Below, piece after piece: positions 10,726 to 21,560 of a DNA stretch of 64,000 nucleotides (within the stretch, counting starts at the first letter, position 1; each line of letters starts with the position of its first letter). The stretch is from Entrophospora sp. SA101 (Eukaryota; Glomeromycota; Glomeromycetes; Entrophosporales; Entrophosporaceae). The stretch is taken from the NCBI GenBank assembly GCA_958430865.1, contig CAUDNR010001269.1, forward strand, positions 17,512 through 81,511, in the 5' to 3' direction. A model generated the notes under the pieces. It was not told where the DNA came from. It made no database searches and saw only the letters and a program-made list of their open reading frames with translations. The translations under genes were made by a program, and so were the position numbers.

Positions 10726-12134
10726 ACACCTCAATAATTATTGGTTTAAATATAGCTGTTTTGCCACTTTTTGACCCGTGATAGTTTATTGACCTATTAA
10801 AATTAATATTATAAATTTTCCTCTGTTATTATTATATGTAACAATTACTGTTAGTTCTTTCTAGATATAAATAAACAGTAAAAATAAATAAAGTCAATAG
10901 CTACCATTGTGGTTATTAAATATATTTAATAATATTATTATTCTGGAACACATTCTAATTATTTTATATATTTTAATCATCCGGAAAATATAAAAAAATT
11001 TTACACATGTCAATTGTAAGTTTAATAATAAAAAAGTGTAAAACTTACGTCGGCACTGTAAGATTTACACAATATTACATCGGCATTGTAAGATTTATGC
11101 AAGTTTACGCTAAATTAATTTCCTGATGATATATGAATTTTATACCCACAATCCAGGACTGCTCCTTAAATAACAGATAACTGACAAATTTAATAGCCCA
11201 TATATTTGTAAGTAAATGTAGTTTTTTACTTTTGATTCACATAGTTTGATATAAGATTTTTTTTATGTAACATAATAAATGCATGACTTTCTATGGGTGC
11301 AAAAAATCGATTACTATTATTATTACTATGAAATTTAAAAAATTTGCCTGGATCGGCATTAATTAAATCATTCCTTAACTGGTGGATCACGAATTAGCTC
11401 ATCGAAAGCTGCAGCTGGTATCCTTAATTACAATATAAACTAGAATAACGAGTTCACCATCATTGAAAGATTTTCTTTTAGGAAACAGTTGGAATTATTA
11501 TGATTGTTTTCTGGATGTCCAGATTGCCCTTTTTTGAAATTCATTTATAATTATAACATTAATTAAAGTGGAGTTTATCATTATACAGTAATATTAAACT
11601 TCTCTGTTGATCTGCAGGATACATCACACAACCAATATTTTTTTGTTTACATAAAATGAAGATTACATCTTTGAAACTATAGTATTATTAAAAAAGGAGC
11701 TAATCAAAAGACAGTATAATTAATAACAGCTGAATTATGAACAAACAGCATATGGATCTTTGAGAAATCTTTGGTTTATTTTATTTTGCTCACTCTTTCA
11801 TTCATCTATTCATTAATTAAAAGAAAATGTGTAACTTCAAAAAACAGATAATGGGGAAACATAACATAGTTAATACTAGTAGATAATGAATAATATTACT
11901 ATTTATATAACATCATATTAATATTTGTTTTTTCAAAAAAACAGATCTACCAATTAAACATTGGGATTGGATTATTGTTCAAAGCATAATGGTGGATGGT
12001 AAGTAATAATATATCAATTACTAATAATACTTCTTATTATATATATATAATGTATTAATGAGGTTTACTATTATGATTATTGTTACATATGCAACTGATT
12101 TATTATAATGGCTTATTGTTAACATGGTAAGTAA

Positions 12135-12716
12135 TAATAATTTATTAATAATAATTTATTGTATAACATTCATTGTATTAATGGGTTTATTATTATGCAT
12201 GTGACCATCAAGGTAATAATAATATATTACTAATAATTCTTATTGTATCAACGGGATTTACTGGTTTATTGTTACGCATGGTAAGTAATAATATAATAAT
12301 TCTTATTAAATATATAACATTGTATTAATATTTCTCTTCTTCCAAAATGAGATTTGCTATCACTATTATTGTTATGCACATGACCATCAAAGCATAACGC
12401 AGTAAGTAATAATATAATTTTTATTATATATATATATAACATTGTGATTAATATTTCTTTCTTCCAAAATGGTTCATAGTTAAACAATGGGTTATTTTTA
12501 CACAACAATTAAAGAAAAAAATTAGTTATCATCATTATTATTGCTATTTATAAAATTTATTTGTATTTAAATAAATAAATAAAATTATTTAAAACAATAT
12601 ATTTTCTAGTAATTTTAAGAATAAATCAATTATAAATCAAGTATAGTTCAGGTTTAATTTAAGTATAATTTAAGTATGGTTCAAGTATGATAAGTAGAAA
12701 ATAAGTAGAAAATCAT
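12135..12716. repeat. 582-bp direct repeat, right copy
   Basis: Match to 9302-9883. Homology ends at aagtagaaaatcat in both copies. The sequence upstream of 12135 (ttaacatggtaag) cannot be compared because the left copy begins at the gap. Confidence 0.75.
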
Positions 12717-12808
12717 GCTTAATTTCTACTTAAATTTGCAAGGAACGAGAATGTTTTAAGTGTTTCCCCATAATAGTCAAAATGTGCTTAAATTACACTT
12801 GAAATATG

Positions 12809-12896
12809 CTTAAAACATACTTATTTCATGCTCAAAGCATTAATTAATTCTACTTAAATTAAGTGAGTTTTGAGCATGAAATAAGTATGTTTTAAG
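12809..12896. repeat. Perfect 28-bp inverted repeat at the broken 5' end of a pseudogene
   Basis: Positions 12809-12836 and 12869-12896 are exact reverse complements (arm starts cttaaaacatacttatttca), with a 32-base loop. Related aagt/actt-rich motifs occur upstream. The right arm ends where the coding frame of the following pseudogene begins. Confidence 0.75.
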
Positions 12897-14479
12897 TGTG
12901 CAAACTTTGCATAAGGCATTTTTCTCTGAAGGAGCTAACAAGCATTAGGATATGTGGTGGATTTCGCTACCAACCATGTCCAGGAATGAAAGATAAGTTG
13001 CATGTTGATGAAGAATATGCAATTTACTTTAACAAAACATACAGTAACAATGCAATGAGATATCATGTGTTGAAAACTAGTAGTATTGATAATATTTCAT
13101 ATCCTTCCTATGATTTTATGATGTTGAATGTGACAAGCATACAGAAGGAGGGTTATGGAATTATTGACACAATGGTTGTAGATCATGGTAATGGTGGACT
13201 TTTAATAAATAATGCAATCAAACCCAATTTAAAAACCAATGGGAGTCTTAGCTGGTCAATTCAAGGCTTGTGGTTGTAACCACATGTCAGTTGTCATTCA
13301 ACCAATCTCACAATAATTTCATGGGAAAACAATACCTCCTCTTTGTTTACTGATTGGATAGGCTATGTGGTTATTAACAACACTGATATAAATTCACCAT
13401 ATATAAGTACAATCAATGATTGAGACCAATCAACCAATCTTCCAGCAAAAAGCAACTGGTATAGTCGTTTTATACAATCTCTTCTTATGCAAGAATTAAA
13501 TATGACAGCAAATGGAACTTTTTTTGAGTCACCTGTTCTTAAAGTTAATTTTGAGGAGCCAAAAACTGTTAATTCAGGAAAATCACTTAATAGTTATTTT
13601 GATTCTGATGTTAAATTTAACTCAACACTTAGCTTGTATGCTTTAATTGAGTGTGAATGATATGGTAAAGTAGACAATCTTACAAAAAATGTAGTTGGTG
13701 TTGACTGCTGGATATTACTTGGATTTCCCATACATACTACATGAGGAATTGAACAAACTTTGTACAGCTGTGCTAGTGTAGTTGAAGCAAGTGTAAAGAC
13801 CATCAAATTGCAATCCAGTACAACAGGAGCAATTAATATAACAGATGTGCAAACTATCCCAGCACAATGGTATATTTAAAAGGGAACCCTTAATATTGCT
13901 GAAATGAATCCTTGGTGGGGAGGAGTTGAATTTGGAGAAAAACTTCCTAATAATAGTTTTTTAGTAAGTGAAAATACTCTTTTGTTACCAGCAGGAACTT
14001 CCAACATATGGGATATCGATGCAAATGCTGCTTCTGCTCCTGTTATTGCAGTTGACATGATGCGTAAGCTTGAGGATAGTTTAAAAGGTTATCGAGGAGA
14101 TGGGATTGGAAATTTGGCGTTATTACAACAATGGAAAGAAGAGGGATTAACTGAAAAGGATATAAGTGGTATGTACAAACGCCAGTGGAATGATATTATG
14201 ATCAATATGGTGACTCCTACCAACCAGGCTAAAATCGTTGGTACCACTCAATTTACGGTGAACAAAACATGCTATGATGTACAGTTTGCTACACAGTACT
14301 TGATAGCCATGTTTGGTCTAATAATTATATTCTACATACTTTTAGCAAGCCTTAGAAATGTAGATGCTTTCAATTCATTGATTAAAATTAGACATGTCGT
14401 TCAACAAATGGATCTTGGTAAAGTAATAATAAATGTACTGGAATATGGAGAGGCAAACACAGTTGGCCCATCACAATAG
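12896..14479 (+). pseudogene. Decayed gene for a secreted/membrane glycoprotein, five in-frame stops
   Basis: One uninterrupted reading phase runs for 528 codons, broken only by stops at 13277 (TAA), 13421 (TGA), 13658 (TGA), 13742 (TGA) and 13877 (TAA). There is no frameshift. The frame carries many Asn-X-Ser/Thr sites, cysteines and a transmembrane segment near the C-terminus (YLIAMFGLIIIFYILLASL, about 14311-14352), suggesting an ectodomain anchored by one helix. The last open stretch, 13904-14479 (191 codons), includes NPWWGGVEFGEKLPNN. The 5' end runs into a perfect inverted repeat, so the start is missing. Duplication D begins inside it at 13284. Family not recognised; stop codons argue strongly against function. 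Confidence 0.75.
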
Positions 14480-14989
14480 GTAAAAAAATTAATATCATTG
14501 GGCAAAAAAGGGTTTGAAAAACCCGATCCTAGCAAAAACCCTTATCATGATTTATTTATTTGGAATTTTTTTATACATAATTTAATAATTCCTTCATGCT
14601 ATGAAATAAAAGTTGCACATATGTGCTTTATTGACCCCATGAAAAATAAAATACGGAATTAACGTGTGTTAAATACGTTCTTAAAAATGTAAATTAACGT
14701 ATTTACGGTTTTGAAAAAATTTCCCTATTCAAATTTAGTATTAGTGTGAAATTGAATTGGTACGGAATCAGCACAGAATTTGAAAAGTAAAAGGTGCATT
14801 TTAAATTGTAACACACTGAAAAGGTACGTTTTTGGTTCCGCGCATAAGGCATGGAATTTGTGACATAATAATAAATGAATACATTTATTTTATTCATTAT
14901 GATTATACAATATTTTATTTAAAATCTATATCATCATCATTATCAATAATTTCAACATTTTAGATTTATATATTTAATATGCAACGGTC
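14480..14989. other. Non-coding spacer with a lone satellite I-like unit
   Basis: No gene. About 14740-14865 resembles satellite I (gaaaaggtacgtttttggtt, ccgcgcataaggcatggaat). The preceding segment repeats taacgtgtgttaaatacgtt-type motifs. Confidence 0.5.
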
Positions 14990-15250
14990 GCATTTACTTC
15001 GTTGAGAATTATTTCGTCGACAATCATTTCGTCGACACCCATTTCGTCGAAAATTATTTCATCCTCGAGCCAGAGACCGAACGAGTTAGATGTGAGGAGT
15101 GTGAGAAATTATTTAAGAAATTAGGTGAGGAAAGCGGGTTGTGTGGGAAGTGTGAGGAAAAATTTGTTTAATGAAGTTTTTTTTTTGTGACGAAATAATT
15201 TTCGACGAAATGAACTTTCGATGAAACAAACTTTCGACGAAATGAATTCA
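14990..15250 (+). mobile_element. Inverted-repeat element carrying a tiny CxxC...CxxC reading frame, copy 1
   Basis: Arms of about 60 bp made of repeated atttcgtcga units (about 14997-15060, inverted at 15188-15247) enclose a different, G-rich centre. The centre has a 34-codon frame at 15067-15171 ending in TAA, with RCEECEKLFKKLGEESG and LCGKCEEKF, a four-cysteine zinc-knuckle pattern. No ATG lies in the frame. Its use of GAG, GTG and GGG contrasts with the AT-rich neighbourhood, suggesting a captured host or viral-type exon inside a foldback transposon. Function unknown. Confidence 0.6.
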
Positions 15251-15294
15251 GACCAAGCAATGTTATTATTATTATTAATTTATTAATTTTAAAA

Positions 15295-15892
15295 ATGTCG
15301 GATAGATTCGCCAGAAAAAATAACGAACAAGTAAAGTTAAAGAAACTTCAAGGCAAGTGTTATTAGAGTAATGTTAGTAGCCATTAGTTAAGATCTAGTT
15401 ATATACAAACTTTGTAGAGAACCTTCTGAAGCAACAAAATAAACAATAAACATCAATGAGCATTTAAATGGTGATTTAAAAGCAAATGGAATAAAATCAT
15501 CAACTCCTGGAAAGAAAAGAAAGTGTGTGAGCTTTTCGTCAGATGTTTCGAAGAAGACAGTGCACAAATTACCATAGACAGCAGAACTGTACCATAACAA
15601 GCAATTAGACCATGGCATAAATCATGGCCAACAAGAAACAACTACTACAACTACCACCACTATTGTCTGATCAAGAACATTAAATACGTCAATTGACAAT
15701 TATTTTATGGTTAATGGCCCATTACACTGAAATTCAACAGGAAATTCAACACTTACAACAACTGCAAGAACAACAAAAACAACAACAACAATTATAATTA
15801 CAATAATTACAACAATAATAACAGCAGCAGCAGCAAAATCATGATCAACAAGAACAGCAACAACAACAATACCACACCTCAAATATTTGATT
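15295..15892 (+). pseudogene. Decayed polyQ-rich gene with a possible PP1-docking motif, copy 1
   Basis: A start (MSDRFARKNNEQVKLKKLQ, ATG at 15295) is followed, after a possible intron, by coding-like sequence EHLNGDLKANGIKSSTPGKK, then RKCVSFSSDVSKKTVHKLP, then a Thr-rich stretch and a Gln-rich tail. KCVSF fits the [RK]x(V/I)x(F/W) docking pattern of protein phosphatase 1 partners, but such short matches arise by chance. The frame is broken by TAA, TAG and TGA. In the polyQ tail several TAA codons stand among CAA codons, as expected from C-to-T change. Non-functional as read. Confidence 0.5.
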
Positions 15893-16779
15893 GTATTAAT
15901 ATATGAATTATTGAGAAATAAATCTGAACTTTCTTACATCTGTAGTTAATGGATGAATATATATATAATAAAATAAATGGAATTTCCTTATATCTATAAT
16001 AAATAGAATTGGTGGGTGAATATGTATAATAATAAAGCTCCTGACGGGTCGGGTTCGGGTTGATTTTGGGTTAATAAAAAAATTTTGTGATTTACATAAA
16101 TTCAGATAATAAAATTAATTAAATATAAAAGGCGAAACAGTTGTAATGGTTTAAAAGCTGCAATTGGTGTTATGCGTGACGCAAAACACAATTCATGATG
16201 CAAGGGATGCAGGACGCAATTCGTGACTCAAGACGTAACTCAAGGAGATTCGTGATGCAATAGATACATAATTAAAGACACAAGGCTAGCGGATGATGGC
16301 CGGGAACTAACCATAGTTTAGGCCTAATCTTGCAGCGAAGTTGGCGAAACTTAAACTGCGGGTTGTTTTATTGAACAAAAAAAAAGAATTGATTTGTTTT
16401 ATTATTACAAGCCGAATTAGGTCAAAAAAAGAATTATTTTTATGATGATCATAATCTTTTTTAATAAATATAAATAAATAATAGGAATGCAAATATAAAA
16501 TATTAATAAAAAATACAAAACGTAAGAGACTATATAGATCACATGTCCGGCATACGATTGGACGGTACTTCGATAAATCCGTTTTATTTATCATAAAACT
16601 TTGGTCATGGTTTGACAATTTAACCACAGTTTAGGAGTTTACCCATGGTTTAGGTAATTTTTAAGTTACGTCACTGAGTATATTAATATAAGATGTATAA
16701 ATAAATTAGCCTATCAAATTAAAACTTATAGTTAGTGTCCAACTAAAACTTTTGGGCTTAGAGATTAACTACATGTGAA
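15893..16779. other. Non-coding spacer with short repeats
   Basis: No gene. At about 16150-16270 units like gacgcaattcgtgac and gatgcaa repeat imperfectly. At about 16308-16650 aaccatagtttagg and inverted or direct variants (ccatggtttaggt, ccacagtttagg) bracket a 320-bp segment, a possible degenerate MITE. The 106-codon minus frame at 16307-16627 overlies this and is not credible. Confidence 0.4.
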
Positions 16780-17640
16780 TATGCAGTGTGATTCAAAAAA
16801 ATGGTGGTTGTGACGTAAAATTATTCAAAGTTGTCAAAAAGATTCCCATTTTTTTTAATAATAGTAAATGTAGTTAGATGATTTACATGTTTGCTAACAC
16901 AAAATTAGAAGCATAACGTAAACCATTTTGCATTTTTGGATGAATGGTATCCATTCACAAAAGGAAGACAAACATATATTCCTTTGTGCCATTGAGAAAA
17001 ATTAAAGAATCCGTTCTATTGAACACAAAGGGTCTTCCTTATAAGGTTACACAAAACTTGCCACGTTTTATTGGACAAGTTATTCGCTGTTTCAACACAC
17101 CAATTTGCAGTTAAACGCATAATGTGTCAATTTCACAATTTACTGTTTAATGACATATGAGAAAAAGGTTACAAAAGTTCCGTACCCCGATACTAACTAC
17201 ACGTCACTTTGAAGCTCGGGTAAAGCTCATTTGAACGACAAGTGGAGTCGTAAGTCCTTACAGATAAAATAGCATTTGATCCTTTTCATTGGTGGCATAA
17301 ATGCCAGTTTGTAGATTACCAAAATCACGGCAAAAAGTAATGACATGGAGAGGAATTTCATTGATATCATGGTTGGGCCTTACATGTTAACATATTGCAG
17401 AACTAGCTTTTACCTGCTCCACAAAGGTCGCATGATAGAAACTGGCGTTTGCGATAATCCGAAGCAAACATCACGTTTTGCGAAGATTACATTGCTGAGA
17501 ATAGGATTGACTTGATTGACTGGCCATTCAATAGACCTGATCTCAATCCGATGGAGAACATGTGGTAAAGAAGAACGCTTAAAAATTTGATGAATTGAAG
17601 CAATTTATGGTTGAAGAATGCCTCAGTAGACAGTTAAAAT
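16780..17640 (+). mobile_element. Dead Tc1/mariner transposase remnant, copy 1
   Basis: Plus-strand frames show two signature pieces of the Tc1/mariner DDE transposase. VMTWRGISLISWLG begins at 17337 and is equivalent to the VxxWGGIS block around the second catalytic Asp. WPFNRPDLNPMENMW lies at 17521-17565, equivalent to the WPxxSPDLNPIENxW block. The blocks lie in different frames and are separated by stops, and a TAA follows the second block, so the gene is frameshifted and inactive. Terminal repeats could not be delimited. Confidence 0.75.
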
Positions 17641-19139
17641 ATTATTATGTCTGTGAAAAAGAGACGTGAATTAGTTTTAGAAAAAAACGATTATAGAATT
17701 TCTTATTAATTTAAATAATATACTTTTTACATATCACAATTTGTAACTTAAAAAGGCTTTAAACATCTAACGAATGATATATTAGCATAATACAAGAATT
17801 CAGCAATGAAACATTCTATGACAATTCTATGAATTATATCTTAATACTATGAAGTTGAGAAGCCATGCAAAACTTATGACGGCTGTGTTTGGTTATTTCT
17901 TTTAATATGATACATAGAACACAAGCTAAGATGGTTCAAAAAAAAAACAATTGAGCGGGCACACACAAATCCATTCTAGATAAAAAAAAGATAGACGGGT
18001 ACTAAGATCCAGGAGAAAGGAGAGACACACTGAAATTGATTAATAATCGGGACGATTGATTGATTGAATTGATTGATAATATTAATGCAGTACATATTCA
18101 ATATCAAACAACATAAAAGGAAATACGTGAAATACAGAAGAAGCTCACGAAATAGAGAGAAAAGCAAAAGAAGGATTCACCAAGCTTAATTTACAAACTT
18201 ATTTATTCATATATTGATTCACGTTATTTTAAATATGTTAAATTTGATCGTTAATTTTATCGTTTTTGATTGGTTGAGTTTTTTTAAATGATGCCGAAAT
18301 CATGTCCTTTTTAAGTTAAACGAAATATACATTATTGAAGAAGAATAAAAGTGGCTTTAATAAATTCATTTACAGCAAATGAAACCAAAATATTATCAAG
18401 CGTTTTATTATTGTATGAGATTTCTTTGGTCAAGTATAAATGTCCCAATACCCTGGTCTATAAGATACAAAGTAAAGTATTCAAATTATAATATTAAAAA
18501 CTTGCGCGATAACTCTTTAAGTTTCGATTTTCTATGTATATGCATGCGCAGACTTGAATAAATGGCATCATGGAATAAATATATTATAGCGTTAAAATGC
18601 TGTATCAAACAAAATTACCTGATTTACATGGCCACTTAACAGTTGTTTCTTCAAGAAATAATTTATCATCATCGAATTTAATATGTTCGTTTGTTCTTTT
18701 TCAAATAATGCCATAATATGTTTCTCAGATATTATAAGATATATACACATCTATGCATGCATTTTAAATGCACGTGTGCACACACAGACTATCAAAATTC
18801 AAAACTTCACTATCTGGTCCATCGTAAATAACACATGTAAAGCAGAAGTTTGAATATGATTTTGTGTTTTAGCTGCTGTGAAAAATATGTTCAACGACAA
18901 CATTAGAAAAGTTTTCCGAGTATACGCATGCATATTTTACATTTTGTGGATATGTATATTAATATTAATATATACTGTAATAGTAAGTACTATGGCGTGC
19001 AGATTTTTGGTTTTAAATTGTGTGCATATTTGTCTTAATGCATATAATATATATTATCAGAAAAGGAAAAAAAATCACCCATTATAATAATAAAGGGGTT
19101 TTTTCCTAGGGGTAAGTAAATATATTAATTTAGAATATA
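17641..19139. other. Intergenic DNA, no credible gene
   Basis: AT-rich with scattered short open frames (for example a 69-codon plus frame at 18878-19087 of hydrophobic residues) lacking domains or exon partners. A gattgattgaattgattg repeat lies near 18055. Confidence 0.4.
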
Positions 19140-19236
19140 TGGGGCATGCTCACCCAATCCAAGAGGTTTAACCTTAGGATCGACGTCTCAAATAGTAAGG
19201 TTAACCCTTGTTGTAGACCCTTGGATTGGCTGGGCA
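19140..19236. mobile_element. Long imperfect palindrome / foldback element
   Basis: ggggcatgctcacccaatccaag at the left pairs with the right-hand segment cttggattggctgggcatgc, and the inner ggtttaacctta pairs with taaggttaaccc. About 95 bp can form one long hairpin. Non-coding and probably a MITE. Confidence 0.6.
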
Positions 19237-21560
19237 TGCAACAAAGTGAACATTTGTACTACGAATGATTACAGGACCAATTAAATAATTGGGGGACATG
19301 TAATTGTTGTAAATTATTATTTAAAAATCAAAACAGTTGTCGAAGGCAGTTTAAGACCTATGAAATTCCCTGTTGAATGGAACACCTCACCACCAGACTT
19401 AAGGTTGCTTGCCAAAAATCCTCCAGAAATCAATCAGCAGGGTTTCGGCAGGTTACACATTAATTGTTTATTATACTTGTATGTTTTTCATATGACTCAA
19501 TTAATTGCATCAAAAAGTCACCCCATTGAGTCAAGTGTAAGCATGTTAGCTGAAGTTGACTCTCTTAATAAAGGTGTAATAGTTTTTCATAAATGCTGAA
19601 GTTAATTTTATTAGTTGCCAAAATTATATCTGAAATTATTTGGACTCTTTGATTAAATATTAAAAGGCTGGGTAGATTTTTTATGCCTATTGATACAAAG
19701 AATATTGTAAATACAAAATTGCTTACCAAAATTGATTTTTTCAAAAACCATTTTAACTAACATTCTTATCAACCTATTTCTACCATAGTTAACAAGTTTG
19801 GAAATTGTCCATACAATGAATAAGCAAAATCAGTCAATTCTCTTGGAAAATATATTAACTTAAAAAAAATAAATACAATGGAACAAATTACAATAGATAG
19901 ATTCATGTCTTGAAATTTTTTTTTTAATTTAAAAACTTTAATTAGTGTCACATGAGTCACCAATATGTGCAGCCAATAAATGCTTTAATTCCCTAAATGC
20001 CCAAGGGGGGTGCACTTAGGGAGGTTGACTGTAACAGTTTTAAATCGAATTTAATTAATGAAAAGAAGCACGAACTAAATTTATGGTATTTTACCAAAAT
20101 CATTTTCCTGTTGCTGCTTCATTATATACAACATAACAATCCATTGCAGATAAGAAGGATGGTCGAATTTATCTCACGCATAAAATTTTAAATTTTGCAA
20201 TGTTCTCAAAGAAGGATTTTCTTATACATTCCATTTTCTTGGCTGGCATTACCTAACTCGCCGGGATCAATTTTGGAGCTAGAATTTCAGCTGATGTTCT
20301 TTTGTTCTGATTACTGGCCGCGCGGGTCTATTTTTCATTTCCAAACTTTAGTCTGGTAGACAGCCTCTACTTTTTCTCGGGTGGTTTGTGAGCGCACTCA
20401 CCTAAATTTAAACCTATTGAATTTACTTCAACTGTCACTGCAAAAGTAGGAATCCCAATATTTTGCAATAAACTCCGCAAAAAATTGTTTATGAACCAGA
20501 GCTCGTTGAACAACACCCAAAAAAATAAGATAAATGAATTAATTGCCTTGGCATGAAAATTTTCGATAATTTATATACAACCCTAGAAGAAAATATAACA
20601 ATAAATACAATAGCCTTTTTTAGAAATATAATGTTTTCCCCCGCCAAGTAGTATTACAAAATTATTCATCATTGATCGTCCGACCACGAATTAATAATAA
20701 TAATAATTAATTAAATTAATCAAACCAATTTTTTATTAGTTATCGAAAAAATACTCATAATAAGCATAACTACGCCACAAGGTAAGAATAACCTGATTTG
20801 TTCAAAACCATTTTTTAGAACTAGAACATATTAATATTAATATTACTGTATAAAAATGGTAAATTTGGAACCACGTAAAAAAGCTAAGCTATTTATTTAT
20901 TTACTATATGTTATCATAATTACGAGGGTCCCAGAGGTTGTTTTTTGCTGGAGACCGAAAATGACGTAAATGTTAGCATAGTCAGTATGGTTATTACATC
21001 CTTCTTTCTTGTATGGCATTTTCCCTTTAAAGCACTACCATAATTTTTCTTCAAGTATTTAGAACCTTGAGTTGAACCCTTGAAAAATCTTTGGTGGGCT
21101 TTGCAATCAATGATTGGCTGCTGTGGCTTAATACCTCTTTATATGGATAGATAGGTGCAATTGAACACAAAAATAAAAAAAACTTGAGTTTATTAATAGA
21201 AAATCCTAAAAAAAAAAAAAAAAGTAAAAAAAATTTATTAATTTATTAAATTATGTACTACCACTTTTTAATGTAATAATAATAAATAAAACAATAAATA
21301 ATAAATAAATAATAATGCTACATATACATGAACGGACGAACCTTCTTCTCAAAAGAAAAACTCTTAGAAAATTTTTATTTATTTTAATTTTAATAAAAAC
21401 TATTCTATAAAATAAAATAAGATAAAAATATTCTTATTTTTTTCTTTATTTTTAATATTCTGATCATTACTGACCTCTTTTAACTTAAAAGAGATTAACA
21501 TTCATTCTTTTAATTAATATATAAATAAAAAATTGTTATAATACTTAATAATAGTAATAC
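19237..21560. other. Intergenic DNA upstream of ADAM, with a solo transposon end
   Basis: No convincing gene in 2.3 kb. Near 19998-20033, ggtgcacttagggaggttga followed by ctgtaac resembles a pogo-type terminal repeat (inverted: cagtcaacctccctaagtgc), but no opposite end was found. 20250-20560 has higher complexity and some GC, possibly a decayed exon, with no recognised protein. 21190-21540 is A/T homopolymer rich and presumably includes the ADAM promoter; no promoter element can be fixed. Confidence 0.45.

Larger units (their letters stand above)
9884..12134. other. 2.25-kb non-coding interval between the 582-bp repeats
   Basis: No open frame of note. Small inverted-repeat elements lie at about 10073-10164 and 10625-10725. 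From about 11880 the sequence consists of the same diverged subunits as the 582-bp repeat (ttggattattgttcaaagca, gtaagtaataat). If the flanks are LTRs, the interior carries no gag or pol remnant that I can read. Confidence 0.5.

Noticed and set aside
12896..15892. Reassigned stop codons (TAA/TAG/TGA read as amino acids)
   Set aside because: The C2, ADAM, DRG2 and 472-aa genes all end at ordinary TAG or TAA at the expected protein length, so the standard code applies and the two stop-ridden genes are pseudogenes.
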